Notes: a model not told the origin generated them from the sequence alone. 64,000 bases of DNA from Hypericum androsaemum (GCA_963995505.1 OZ023198.1:6658558-6722557), one strand, 5' to 3'; shown: positions 12,346 to 24,233, counted from the stretch's first letter. Translations and numbers: made by a program.

Positions 12346-15300
12346 GCCTTTTCTCGCATTTTCTTACCTTTTTTTGTCTTATTTTCCTTATCTTGCCTTT
12401 TCTTGCCTTATCTTTCCTTTTCTTGCTTTTTCTTGCCTTATTTTACCTGTTCTTGAATTTTCTTACATTTTCTTGCCTTTTCTTTCCTTTTCACACCTTT
12501 TCTTTCTTTTTCTTGCCTTTTCATTCCTTTTTTTTTCCTTTTCGTGCCTTTTTTTGCCTTTTCTTACCTTATCTCGCCTTTTCCTTACCTTTTCTTTGCT
12601 TTTCTTGCCTTTTCTTGCATTTTCATTCTTTTTCCTTGTCTTTTCTTGCCTTACCTTTCCTTTTCTTGCCTTTTTAATCCTTTTTCTTGCCTTTTCTTAC
12701 CTTATCTTTCCTTTTCTTACATTTTCATTCCTTTTCCTTTCCTTTTCTTGCCTTTTCTTTCTCTTTATTGACTTTTCCTATTCTTTTCCTGAATTTTCTT
12801 TCCTTTGCTTGCCTTTCCTTCCCTTTTCTAGCCTTATCTTGCCTTTCTATTCCTTATAGTGCCTTTTCTTACCTTATCTTGCTTTTACTTGCCTTTTCAT
12901 GCCTTTTCTTTCCTTTCCTTGCCTTTTCTTGCCTTTTCCATGCCTTATCTTTCCTTTTCTTGCCTTTTTCTTTGCCTTTTCTTCCCTTTTCATCCCTTTT
13001 CTCGCCTTTTCTTTCATTTTCTTGCATTTTCACACATTTTCCATGCCTTTTGTTGCCTTTTGTTCTCTTATTTTGCCTTTTCCTTCCCTTATCTAGCCTT
13101 ATCTTGCCTTCTCTTGCCTTGTCTTTCCTTTTCTTTCATTTTCTCACCTTTTCTTGCGTCATCTTGCCTTTTCTTGCCTTATCTTTCCTTTTCTTTCCTT
13201 TTCTTGCATGTTCTTGTCTTCTCTTTCCTTTTCTTTTCTTTTCTTGCATGTTCTTACCTTATCTTGCCTTTTCATACCTTTTCTTGCCTTATCTTTCCTT
13301 TTTTTTTGCCTTTTCCATGCCTCATCTTACCTTTTTCTTGCCTTTTCTTTCTTTTTCATGCCATTTCCATGCCTTTACATTCTTTTTCTTGCCTTTTCTT
13401 GACTTTTCCTTCCCTTTTCATGCCTGATCTTGCATTTTATTTCCTTATCTTGCCTTATCTTTTCTTTTCTTACCTTCTCGTGCCTTTTCTTACCTTCTCG
13501 TGCCTTCTCTTGCCTTTTCTCGCATTTTCTTGCCTTTTTTTCCTTATCTTGCCTTTTCTTGCCTTATCTTTCCTTTTTTTGCCTTTTCTTGCCTTTTCTT
13601 GCCTTATTTTACCTTTTCTTGCATTTTCTTACATTTTCTTTCCTTTTCTTTGCTTTTCTTACCTTTTCACACCTTTTCTTTCTTTTTTTTGCCTTTTCAT
13701 TCCTTTTTTTGCCTTTTCGTGCCTTTTTTTGCCTTTTCTTACCATAACTTGCCTTTTCTTGCCTTTTCCTTGCCTTTCCTTGCCTTTTCTTCCCTTATGT
13801 TGCCTTTTCTTTCATTTTTTTGCCTTTTCCTAGCATTTTCTTTGCTTTTCTTGCTTTATCTTACCTTATCTTGCCTTTTCTTGCATTTTTATTCCTTTTC
13901 CTTGTCTTTTCTTGCCTTACCTTTCCTTTTCTTGCCTTTTTATTCCTTTTTCTTGCCTTTTCTTACCTTATCTTTCCTATTCTTACATTTTCATTCCTTT
14001 TCCTTTCCTTTTCTTGCCTTTTCTTTCCTTTGCTTGCCTTTTCCTTGCCTTTTCTTTTCTTTTCCTTCCTTTTCTTGCATTTTCTTGCCTTATCTTTCCT
14101 TTTCTTGAATGTTCTTACCTTATCTTTCCTTTTCATGCATGTTTTTTCCTTATCTTGCCTTTTCATGCCTTTTCTTGCCTTATCTATCCTTTTTCTTGCC
14201 TTTTCTTGCCTTTTCCTTGCATTTTCTTGCCTTATATTGTCTTTTCTTGCCTTATCTTTCCTTTTCTTTGTTTTTCTTGCCTTTTCTTCCCTTATCTTGC
14301 CTTTTATTACCTTTTATTCCCTTTTCCTTGCCTTTTCCATGCCTTATCTTTCCTTTTCTTGCATTTTCTTGCCTTTTCCTTTCCTTTTTCTTCCCTTATC
14401 TTGCCTTTTATTACCTTTTATTCCCTTTTCCTTGCCTTTTCCATGCCTTATCTTTCCTTTTCTTGCCTTTTCTTGCCTTTTCTTGCCTTATTTTACCTTT
14501 TCTTGCATTTTCTTATATTTTCTTGCCTTTTCTTTCCTTTTCTTACCTTTTCACACCTTTTCTTTCTTTTTCTTGCCTTTTCATTCCTTTTTTTCCCTTT
14601 TCTTACCTTATCTTGCCTTTTCTTGCCTTTTCTTGCCTTATCTTGCCTTTTCTTGCATTTTTCTTGCCTTTTCCTTGCATTTTCTTTGCTTTTCTTGCCT
14701 TATCTTACCTTATCTTACCTTTTCTTGCATTTTCATTCCTTTTCCTTGTCTTTTCTGTCCTTACCTTTCCTTTTCTTGCCTTTTTATTCCTTTTTCTTGC
14801 CTTTTCTTACTTTATCTTTCCTTTTCTTATATTTACATTCCTTTTCCTTTCCTTTTCCTGCCTTTTCTTTCTTTTTATTGACTTTTCCTATTCTTTTCTT
14901 GAATTTTCTTTCCTTTGCTTGCCTTTCCATCCTTTTCTTGCCTTATCTTGCCTTTCTATTCCTTATAGTGCCTTTTCTTACCTTATCTTTCCTTTTATTG
15001 CTTTTTCATGCCATTTCTTTCCTTTCCTTGCCTTTTCTTGCCTTTTACATGCCTTATCTTTCCTTTTCTTGCCTTTTTCTTTGCCTTTTCTTCCCTTTTC
15101 ATCCCTTTTCTCACCTTTTCTTTCATTTTCTTGCCTTTTCACACATTTTCCATGCCTTTTGTTGCCTTTTGCTCCCTTATCTTGCCTTTTCCTTGCCATT
15201 TCTAGCCTTATCTTGCCGTGTCTTTCCTTTTCTTTCATTTTCTCGCCTTTCCTTGCCTCATCTTGCCTTTCCTTCCCTTATCTTTCCTTTTCTTTCCTTT

Positions 15301-18265
15301 TCTTGCATGTTCTTGTCTTCTCTTTCCTTTTCTTTTCTTTTCTTGCATTTCTTGCCTTTTCATAACTTTTCTTGCCTTATCTTTCCTTTTTTTTGCCTTT
15401 TCCATGCCTTATCTTAGCTTTTTCTTGCCTTTTCTTGCTTTTTCATGCCTTTTCCATGCCTTTACTTTCTTTTTCTTGCATTTTCTTGACTTTTCCTTCT
15501 TTTTTCTTGCCTGATCTTGCATTTTCTTGCCTTATCTTGCCTTATCTTTCCTTTTCTTACCTCTCGTGCCTTTTCTTACCTTCTCTTGCCTTCTCTTGCC
15601 TTTTCTAGCATTTTCTTACCTTTTTTTGCCTTTTTTTCCTTTTCTTGCCTTTTCTTGCCTTATCTTTCCTTTTTTTGCCTTTTCTTGCCTTATTTTACCT
15701 TTTCTTGCATTTTCTTACATTTTCTTGCCTTTTCTTTCCTTTTCTTACCTTTTCACACCATTTCTTTCTTTTTTTTCCTTTTCATTCCTTTTTTTGCCTT
15801 TTCGTGCCTTTTTTTGCCTTTTCTTACCATAACTTGCCTTTTCTTGCCTTTTCCTTGCCTTTTCTTGACTTTTCTTCCCTTATCTTGCCTTTTCTTTCAT
15901 TTTTTTGCCTTTTCCTAGCATTTTCTTTGCTTTTTTTGCTTTATCTTACCTTATCTTGCCTTTTCTTGCATTTTTATTCCTTTTCCTAGTCTTTTCTTGC
16001 ATTACCATTCCTTTTCTTGCCTTTTCTTACCTTATCTTTCCTTTTCTTACATTTTCATTCCTTTTCCTTTCCTTTTCATCCCTTTTCTTTCTTTTTATTG
16101 ACTTTTCCTATTCTTTTCTTGAATTTTCTTTCCTTTGCTTGCCTTTTCCTTGCCTTTTCTTTCCTTTTCTTGCCTTTTCTTGCATTTTCTTGCCTTATCT
16201 TTCCTTTTCTTGAATGTTCTTACCTTATCTTTCCTTTTCATGCATGTTTTTTCCTTATCTTGCCTTTTCATGCCTTTTCTTGCCTTATCTATCCTTTTTC
16301 TTGCCTTTTCTTGCCTTTTCCTTGCATTTTCTTGCCTTATATTGTCTTTTCTTGCCTTATCTTTCCTTCTTTTTGTTTTTCTTGCCTTTCCTTTCCTTAT
16401 CTTGCCTTTTATTACCTTTTATTCCCTTTTCCTTGCCTTTTCCATGCCTTATCTTTCCTTTTCTTGCATTCTCTTTCCTTTTCCTTTCCTTTTTCTTCCC
16501 TTATCTTGCCTTTAATTACCTTTTATTCCCTTTTCCTTGCCTTCTCCATGCCTTATCTTTCCTTTTCTTGCCTTTTCTTGCCTTTTCTTGCCTTATTTTA
16601 CCTTTTCTTGCATTTTCTTACATTTTCTTGCCTTTTCTTTCCTTTTCTTACCTTTTCACACCTTTTCTTTCTTTTTCTTGCCTTTTCATTCCTTTTTTTG
16701 CCTTTTCGTGCCTTTTTTTGCCTTTTCTTACCATATCTTGCCTTTTCTTGCCTTTTCCTTGCCTTTTCTTCCCTTATGTTGCCTTTTTTTGCATTTTTCT
16801 TGCCTTTTCCTTGCATTTTCTTTGCTTTTCTTGCCTTATCTTACCTTATCTTACCTTTTCTTGCATTTTCATTCCTTTTCCTTGTCTTTTCTTGCCTTAC
16901 CTTTCCTTTTCTTGCCTTTTTATTCCTTTTTCTTGCCTTTTCTTACCTTATCTTTCCTTTTCTTATATTTACATTCCTTTTCCTTTCCTTTTCCTGCCTT
17001 TTCTTTCTTTTTATTGACTTTTCCTATTCTTTTCTTGAATTTTCTTTCCTTTGCTTGCCTTTCCTTCCCTTGTCTTGCCTTATCTTGCCTTTCTATTCCT
17101 TATAGTGCCTTTTCTTACCTTATCTTTCCTTTTATTGCTTTTTCATGCCATTTCTTTCCTTTCCTTGCCTTTTCTTGCCTTTTACATGCCTTATCTTTCC
17201 TTTTCTTGCCTTTTCTTCCCTTTTCATGCCTTTTCTCGCCTTTTCTTTCATTTTCTTGCCTTTTCACACATTTTCCAAGCCTTTTGTTGCCTTTTGTTCC
17301 CTTATCTTGCCATTTCTAGCCTTATCTTGCCTTCTCTTGCCTTGTCTTTCCTTTTCTTTCATTTTCTTGCCTTTCCTTGCCTCATCTTGCCTTTTCTTCC
17401 CTTATCTTTCCTTTTCTTTCCTTTTCTTGCATGTTCTTGTCTTCTCTTTCCTTTTCTTTTCTTTTCTTGCATTTCTTGCCTTATCTTGCCTTTTCATAAC
17501 TTTTCTTGCCTTATCTTTCCTTTTTTTTTGCCTTTTCCATGCCTTATGTTGCCTTTTTCTTGCCTTTTCTTACTTTTTCATGCCTTTTCCATGCCTTTTC
17601 TTTCTTTTTCTTGCCTTTTCTTGACTTTTCCTTCCCTTTTCTTGCCTAATCTTGCATTTTCTACTTTATCTTGCCTTATCTTTCCTTTTCTTTCCTTTTC
17701 TTGCCTTTTCTTACCTTCTCTAGCCTACTCTTGCCTTTTCTTGCCTTTTCTCGCATTTTCTTACCTTTTCTTGCTTTTTTTTCCTTATCTTGCCTTTTCT
17801 TGCCTTATCTTTCCTTTTCTTGCCTTTTCTTTCCTTTTCTTGCCTTATTTTACCTTTTCTTGCATTTTCTTACATTTTCTTGCCTTTTCTTTCCTTTTCT
17901 TACCTTTTCACACCTTTTCTTTCTTTTTCTTGCCTTTTCATTCCTTTTTTTTGCCTTTTCGTGCCTTTTTTTGCCTTTTCTTACCTTATCTTGCCTTTTC
18001 CTTGCCTTTTCTTGCCTTTTCCTTGCATTTTTCTTGCCTTTTCCTTGCATTTTCTTTGCTTTTCTTGCCTTACCATTCCTTTTCTTGCCTTTTTATTCTT
18101 TTTTCTTGCCTTTTCTTACCTTATCTTTCCTTTTCTTACATTTTCATTCCTTTTCCTTTCCTTTTCTAGCATTTTCTTTCTCTTTATTGACTTTTCCTAT
18201 TCTTTTCTTAAATTTTCTTTCCTTTGCTTGCCTTTCCTTCCCTTTTCTTGCCTTATCTTGCCTTT

Positions 18266-18750
18266 CTATTCCTTATAGTGCCTTTTCTTACCTTATCTTG
18301 CTTTTTCTTGCCTTTTTATGCCTTTTCTTTCCTTTCCTTGCCTTTTCTTGCCTTTTCTTACCTTATGTTTCCTTTTCTTACATTTTCATTCCTTTTCCTT
18401 TCCTTTTCATGCCTTTTCTTTCTCTTTATTGACTTTTCCTATTCTTTTCTTGAATTTTCTTTCCTTTGCTTGCCTTTCCTTCCCTTTTCTTGCCTTATCT
18501 TGCCTTTCTATTCCTTATAGTGCCTTTTCTTACCTTATCTTGCTTTTTCTTGCCTTTTCATGCCTTTTCTTGCCTTTCCTTGCCTTTTCTTGCCTTTTCC
18601 ATGCCTTATCTTTCCTTTTCTTTGCCTTTTCTTCCCTTTTCATCCCTTTTCTCGCCTTTTCTTTCATTTTCTTGCATTTTCACACATTTTCCATGCCTTT
18701 TGTTCTCTTATTTTTCCTTTTCCTTCCCTTTTCTAGCCTTATCTTGCCTT
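18266..18750 (+). repeat. 242-bp tandem duplication inside the array
   Basis: Two successive CTATTCCTTATAGTG markers lie only 242 bp apart (18266 and 18508), each preceded by the same TTTCCTTTGCTTGCC variant series. It is a short local duplication within the longer higher-order pattern. The right boundary is approximate. Confidence 0.6.
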
Positions 18751-21700
18751 CTCTTGCCTTGTCTTTCCTTTTCTTTCATTTTCTCACCTTTTCTTGCCTC
18801 ATCTTGCCTTTTCTTGCCTTATCTTTCCTTTTCTTTCCTTTTCTTGCATGTTCTTGTCTTCACTTTCCTTTTCTTTTCTTTTCTTGCATGTTCTTGCCTT
18901 ATCTTGCCTTTTCGTACCTTTTCTTGCCTTATCTTTCCTTTTTTTTACCTTTTCCATGCCTTATCTTGCCTTTTTCTTACCTTTTCTTGCTTTTTCATGC
19001 CTTTTCCATGCCTTTTCTTTCTTTTTCTTGCCTTTTCTTGACATTTCCTTCCCTTTTCTTGCCTGATCTTGCATTTTCTTGCCTTATCTTGCCTTATCTT
19101 TCCTTATATTGCCTTATCTTTCCTTTTCTTACCTTCTCTTGCCTTCTCTTGCCTTTTCTTGCCTTTTCTTGCCTTATCTTTCCTTTTTTTGCCTTTTCTT
19201 GCCTTATTTTACCTTTTCTTGCATTCTTACATTTTCTTGCCTTTTCTTTCTTTTTCTTGCCTTTTCATTCCTTTTTTTTTCCTTCTCGTGCCTTTTTTAT
19301 CCTTTTCTTAACACAACTTGCCTTTTCTTGCCTTTTCTTGCCTTTTCCTTGTCTTTTCTTGCCTTTTCTTCCCTTATCTTTCTTTTTCTTGCATTATTTT
19401 GCCTTGTCCTAGCATTTTCTTTGCTTTTCTTGCCTAATCTTACATTTTTTTGCATTTTCATTCCTTTTCCTTGTCTTTTCTTGCCTTACCTTTCCTTTTC
19501 TTGCCTTTTTATTCCTTTTTCTTGCCTTTTCTTACCTTATCTTTCCTTTTCTTACATTTTTATTCCTTTTCCTTTCCTTTTCTTGCCTTTTCTTTCTTTT
19601 TATTGACTTTTCCTATTCTTTTCTTGAATTTTCTTTCCTTTGCTTACCTTTTCCTTGTCTTTTCTTGCCTTTTCTTTCCTTTTCTTGCATTTTCTTGCCT
19701 TATCATTCCTTTTCTTGAATGTTCTTGCCTTATCCTTCCTTTTCATGCATGTTTTTTCCTTATCTTGCCTTTTCATGCCTTTTCTTGCCTTATTTATCCT
19801 TTTTCTTGCCTTTTCTTGCCTTTTCCTTACATTTTCTTGCCTTATATTGTCTTTTCTTGAATTATCTTTCCTTTTCTTTGTTTTTCTTGCCTTTTCTTCA
19901 TTTATCTTGCCTTTTATTACCTTTTATTCCCTTTTCCTTGCCTGGTCTTGCATTTTCTTGCCTTATCTTGCCGTATCTTTCCTTTTCTTACCTTCTCTTG
20001 CCTTTTCTTCCCTTCTCTTGCCTTCTCTTGCCTTTTCTTGCCTTTTCTCGCATTTTCTTACCTTTTTTGCCTTATTTTTCCTTACCTTGCCTTTTCTTGC
20101 CTTATCTTTCCTTTTCTTGCCTTTTCTTGCCTTTTCTTGCCTTATTTTACCTTTTCTTTCTTTTTTTGCTTTTTAATTCTTTTTTTTGCCTTTTCGTGCC
20201 TTTTTTTGCCTTTTCTTCTCTTATCTTGCCTTTTCCTTGCCTTTTCTTGCCTTTTCTTAACTTATCTTGCCTTTTCTTGCATTTTTCTTGCCTTTTCCTT
20301 GGATTTTCTTGCCTTATCATACCTTATCTTGCCTTTTCTTGCATTTTCATTCCTTTTCCTTGTCATTTCTTGCCTTACCTTTCCTTTTCTTGCCTTTTCT
20401 TACCTTATCTTTCCTTTTCTTACATTTTCATTCCTTTTCCTTTCCTTTTCTTGCCTTTTCTTTCTCTTTATTGACTTTTCCTATTCTTTTCTTGAATTTT
20501 CTTTCCTTTGCTTGCCTTTCCTTCCCTTTTCTTGCCTTATCTTGCCTTTCTATTCCTTATAGTGCCTTTTCTTACCTTATCTTGCCTTTTCATGCCTTTT
20601 CTTTCCTTTCCTTGCCTTTTCTTGCCTTTTCCATGCCTCATCTTGCCTTTTTCCTTGCCTTTTCTTCCCTTTTCATGCCTTTTCTCGCCTTTTCTTTCAT
20701 TTTCTTGCCTTTTCACACATTTTCCATGCCTTTTGTTGCCTTTTGTTCCTTTATCTTGCCTTTTCCTTGCCTTTTCTAGCCTTATCTTGCCTTCTCTTGC
20801 CTTGTCTTTCCTTTCCTTTCATTTTCTCGCTTTTTCTTGCCTCATCTTGCCTTTTCTTGCCTTATCTTACCTTTTCTTGCCTTTTCTTGCATGTTCTTGT
20901 CTTCTCTTTCCTTTTCTTTTCTTTTCTTGCATGTTCTTGCCTTATCTTGCCTTTTCATACCTTTTCTTGCCTTATCTTTCCTTTTTTTTTGCCTTTTCCA
21001 TGCCTTATCTTGCCTTGTCATGCCTTTTTCTTGCCTTTTCTTACTTTTTCATGCCTTTTCTGTGCCTTTTCTTTCTTTTTCTTGCCTTTTCTTGACTTTT
21101 CCTTCCTTTTACTTGCCTTTTTCTTGCATTTTCTTTGCTTTTCTTACCTTTTCTTGCATTTTCATTCTTTTTCCTTGTCTTTTCTTGCCTTACCTTTCCT
21201 TTTCTTGCCTTTTTATTCCTTTTTCTTGCCTTTTCTTACCTTATCTTTCCTTTTCTTACATTTTCATTCCTTTTCCTTTCCTTTTCTTGCCTTTTCTTTC
21301 TCTTTATTGACTTTTCCTATTCTTTTCTTGAATTTTCTTTCCTTTGCTAGCCTTTCCTTCCCTTTTCTGGCCTTATCTTGCCTTTCTATTCCTTATAGTG
21401 CCTTTTCTTACCTTATCTTGCTTTTACTTGCCTTTTCATGCCTTTTCTTTCCTTTCCTTGCCTTTTCCATGCCTTATCTTTCCTTTTCTTGCCTTTTTCT
21501 TTGCCTTTTCTTCCCTTTTCATCCCTTTTCTCGCCTTTTCTTTTATTTTCTTGCATTTTCACACATTTTCCATGCCTTTTGTTGCCTTTTGTTCTCTTAT
21601 TTTGACTTTTCCTTCACTTTTCTAGCCTTATCTTGCCTTCTCTTGCCTTGTCTTTCCTTTTGTTTCATTTTCTCACCTTTTCTTGCCTCATCTTGCCTTA

Positions 21701-22118
21701 TCTTGCCTTTTCTTGCATGTTCTTGTCTTCTCTTTCCTTTTCTTTTCTTTTCTTGCATGTTCTTGCCTTATCTTGCGTTTTCATACCTTTTCTTGCCTTA
21801 TCTTTCCTTTTTTTCTGCCTTTTCCATGCCTTATCTTGCCTTATCTTGCCTTTTTCTTACCTTTTCTTGCTTTTTCATGCCTTTTCCATGCCTTTTCTTT
21901 CTTTTTCTTGCCTTTTCTTGACTTTTCCTTCACTTTTCTTGCCTGATCTTGCATTTTCTTGCCTTATCTTTCCTTTTTTTGCCTTTTCTTGCCTTTTCTT
22001 GCCTTATTTTACCTTTTCTTGCATTTTCTTACCTTTTCTTGCATTTTCTTACATTTTCTTGCCTTTTCTTTCTTTTTCTTGCCTTTTCATTCCTTTTTTC
22101 TCACCATAACTTGCCTTT

Positions 22119-22123
22119 TCTTG
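22119..22123 (+). repeat. Target-site duplication, left (TCTTG)
   Basis: TCTTG precedes the LTR and is repeated at 24769-24773. In a decamer array a 5-bp match is weak evidence alone. Here, joining the two flanks reproduces an uninterrupted array context (CATAACTTGCCTTTTCTTGCC...) also seen near 13747 and 15834, which supports it. Confidence 0.85.
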
Positions 22124-22863
22124 TGATGTGAACACGTCCACTATGGAGCTACAAGACCCACAACCAGTTCGAGTTCCACTTGGACCAATCACAAGAGCAA
22201 GAGCAAAGACGCTTCAAGCTGAGCTCAACGGATTAATTCCAAGGATGTGGACTACAACCAGTTCGTGTAAGCCCGTGGGCGTCCATGCAAAGCCCATGCA
22301 CGTGATTGGAGTTGTTTTGGAAGCCTAAAGGATTAGAACCAAGATTCCTACTTTTTAGGAATAAGAGTTATCCAAACTTTTTATAACTTTTTAGGAATAA
22401 GAGTTATCCAATAGTGGATAATGATTGTATTTTTCAATTCTTAGGATAAACATTCGTTTTAGAACTATTTTAAGTAGTATGATAAGTTTGGAGCTCTTCA
22501 GAACTTATCTTGTTGACTTTGGAGTCTATCCAGGTCAGTTTTAACCTCTATTTAAAGGAGGCCACGAATTCAATAAAGGACACATCTTTTGGCATAAGAA
22601 AATTCGTGAGTCTTTGATACTCTTGTTGTTCTTGCGGGCTGGATTGCTTAGCTAGGGCGTTTATACTTATCAAGCGGAATTCCCCATCTCCGTTTGTGGC
22701 GTATTCGATTTCAAGATCAAGGTTCGCGTTCTCACCATTGCAACGGGTCAAAGTTAACCAACACTAAGGTTCGGTGCAAGGCGCAAAGCGATGGGTCAAG
22801 ATCAACCATCATCCTAAAGTAGACGGTCCGAGTTGGTGCGAGTTCCTGACGGGATTCATATCA
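22124..22863 (+). repeat. 5' LTR of family A element
   Basis: 740 bp, from TGATGTGAACACG to GATTCATATCA. A TATA-like TATTTAAA lies at 22549-22556 and AATAAA at 22572-22577. The first about 205 bp also read as the C-terminal tail of the element's protein, which is expressed only from the 3' LTR copy. A block around 22663-22725 (CTTATCAAGCGGA, TTTGTGGCG, TCAAGGTTC) is shared with the other two LTR families here. Confidence 0.95.
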
Positions 22864-22865
22864 TT

Positions 22866-22877
22866 TGGTATCAAAGC
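22866..22877 (+). other. Primer binding site, initiator-Met tRNA
   Basis: TGGTATCAAAGC begins two bases after the 5' LTR. It differs by one base from TGGTATCAGAGC, the usual plant gypsy primer site complementary to the 3' end of initiator-Met tRNA. Confidence 0.88.
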
Positions 22878-23117
22878 TTAGGCTCTACTTCTGATCATCT
22901 ATCTTTAAATTTCGTTTTTGTTTTCATTAGTTTTCAATTATTGTTCTTATTTTATTCTGAGTTGGAGAAAGAAAAAAAATATAAAAAGAGGGAAAAAATT
23001 CCGAAAAAAAAGAAAGATAGAGACGAAGGCAGCCAAGAAAAGAAGAAGAAAGAAGGCTGAAAAAAAATCAAAAAAAAAAGAAAAGTTGAAAGTAGAAAAA
23101 AAAGAGAGTCTGCAAGA
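22878..23117 (+). other. Leader of family A element
   Basis: 240-bp untranslated leader. The second half (about 22965-23105) is strongly purine-rich, with A-runs and GAAAG motifs. The same kind of tract precedes the related ORF in every other copy in the window, so it may have a role in the RNA, for example in packaging or translation. That role is inference. Confidence 0.6.
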
Positions 23118-24233
23118 ATGTCTTATAACTACTCAAGAAGATCCTTTGAAGGTGTTGCACCATTGGTTGGTGATCCACACACGTTTATGGACGCCCTTCA
23201 TAGTGGGATGAGGCATATAATGAGAACGGAGGTCAAGAAGCTCATCGAAAAGGTGGACCGGATAGTGTGCAAACAAGAGAGGATACATGATGTTCCTAAT
23301 GTCTGTAGCGGAAGACAAATTCAACAAAGGAGGATTAGGGTCAAAGATGAGAAGAATTCAAGAGCTAATTTTGTTGGAGAAGTCAATGCAAAGAGGGAGA
23401 ACACCATTAACACTAAGCACGACATTGAGGGGAAGGTATGTAGTTCTGACGATTTGGAGGTTACACCTGAAGTGATTTTTGAAGAAGAGGTTTTGACATG
23501 GGAGGAATTTGGTGAATATTCTATTGACTTGTTCGATGGAGAATGTTTTGATGACCATGCCATGTCACTTCTTTACTTGAGAGATTTGTTCAATGAATCA
23601 GAATTGGAGGATGTTGTTCATATGAAGAAGTGCTCAACTGCTATTGATGGTGAACAAGAAGAACTTGTTGTTTTAGTTGACAAGGAAGATGTCCAACCCA
23701 TATCTTACATGTCTCTTGATTTACATGTTGAACATATTGACTTCTTAGGTGTGGACGAGTTTAATTATGTTGGAGGTTCATCGTTGATCAACATCTGGAA
23801 TAGTTTGAAGTTCAAAGAAAGGCTTAAACGGATTAGTATGGCTTTTGCTTTTGAGTTGGAGATGACTTCAGATTCTTTAAGATCGAAGTACTTGTTCTGT
23901 TGGAAAGGAAGGTATCACGTGCAGCCACGACGTTCAAAGAGTTCATCTTGCACCAGCATGGTTGTGAGTTGGCAAAAGCATGACGGATGCAAGGATTTGA
24001 GGGCAAATCCTTTTCAAGAGGGGGGGAATGATGTGAACACGTCCACTATGGAGCTACAAGACCCACAACCAGTTCGAGTTCCACTTGGACCAATCACAAG
24101 AGCAAGAGCAAAGACGCTTCAAGCTGAGCTCAACGGATTAATTCCAAGGATTTGGACTACAACCAGTTCGTGTAAGCCCATGGACGTCCATGCAAAGCCC
24201 ATGCACGTGATTGGAGTTGTTTTGGAGGCCTAA
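23118..24233 (+). CDS. Unrecognised retroelement protein with GPITRARA tail
   Basis: 371-aa ORF, the only substantial one in the element. I do not recognise the main domain. The N terminus (about residues 1-55, MSYNYSRRSFEGVAPLVGD...) has a probable helix rich in K/E (TEVKKLIEKVDRIV). The middle is acidic, with a well-conserved stretch near 120-165 (LTWEEFGEYSIDLFDG, MSLLYLRDLF). A C-terminal third follows (KYLFCWKGRYHVQPRRSK). From about residue 295 (DLRANPFQEGG) the frame crosses the polypurine tract at 24016-24028 and continues 205 nt into the 3' LTR, ending with VPLGPITRARAKTLQAEL. The same layout ends the CRM-like polyprotein at 35391. Four related copies occur on the minus strand (44654, 56666, 58680 and 60693). 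The start ATG is shared by all copies that retain it. No catalytic or zinc-finger motif is visible. It could be a degenerate Gag or a new accessory protein. Confidence 0.75.
   Translation: MSYNYSRRSFEGVAPLVGDPHTFMDALHSGMRHIMRTEVKKLIEKVDRIVCKQERIHDVPNVCSGRQIQQRRIRVKDEKNSRANFVGEVNAKRENTINTKHDIEGKVCSSDDLEVTPEVIFEEEVLTWEEFGEYSIDLFDGECFDDHAMSLLYLRDLFNESELEDVVHMKKCSTAIDGEQEELVVLVDKEDVQPISYMSLDLHVEHIDFLGVDEFNYVGGSSLINIWNSLKFKERLKRISMAFAFELEMTSDSLRSKYLFCWKGRYHVQPRRSKSSSCTSMVVSWQKHDGCKDLRANPFQEGGNDVNTSTMELQDPQPVRVPLGPITRARAKTLQAELNGLIPRIWTTTSSCKPMDVHAKPMHVIGVVLEA
24016..24028 (+). other. Polypurine tract of family A element
   Basis: Purine run AAGAGGGGGGGAA directly abuts the TG of the 3' LTR at 24029. 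This is the expected plus-strand primer site. It is also part of the reading frame of the element's ORF. Confidence 0.92.

Larger units (their letters stand above)
9986..22123 (+). repeat. Decamer satellite array, block 2
   Basis: Same decamer array and orientation as block 1. It carries the marker CTATTCCTTATAGTGCC at 11664, 12847, 14956, 17093, 18266, 18508, 20550 and 21386. Block 1 has it at 2711, 3981, 6353, 7587 and 9709. The spacings cluster near 1.2 kb and 2.1 kb. The last five bases (TCTTG) are the left target-site duplication of the family A element. No gene is visible. Confidence 0.97.

Noticed and set aside
1..22118. Many long + strand open frames (up to about 825 codons) encoding hydrophobic, Leu/Phe/Ser/Pro-rich peptides resembling membrane proteins
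   Set aside because: They occur in all three forward frames because the 10-bp unit has no stop and cycles through every frame every 30 bp. Overlapping frames give the same decapeptide pattern. No start context, codon bias or domain supports coding.
22548..22751. Minus-strand ORFs of about 67-85 residues in the family A LTRs (seen at 22548, 24453, 46521 and 48038)
   Set aside because: Antisense to the LTR's R-U5 region and present only because the LTR is repeated. No similarity to a known protein and no separate conservation signal.
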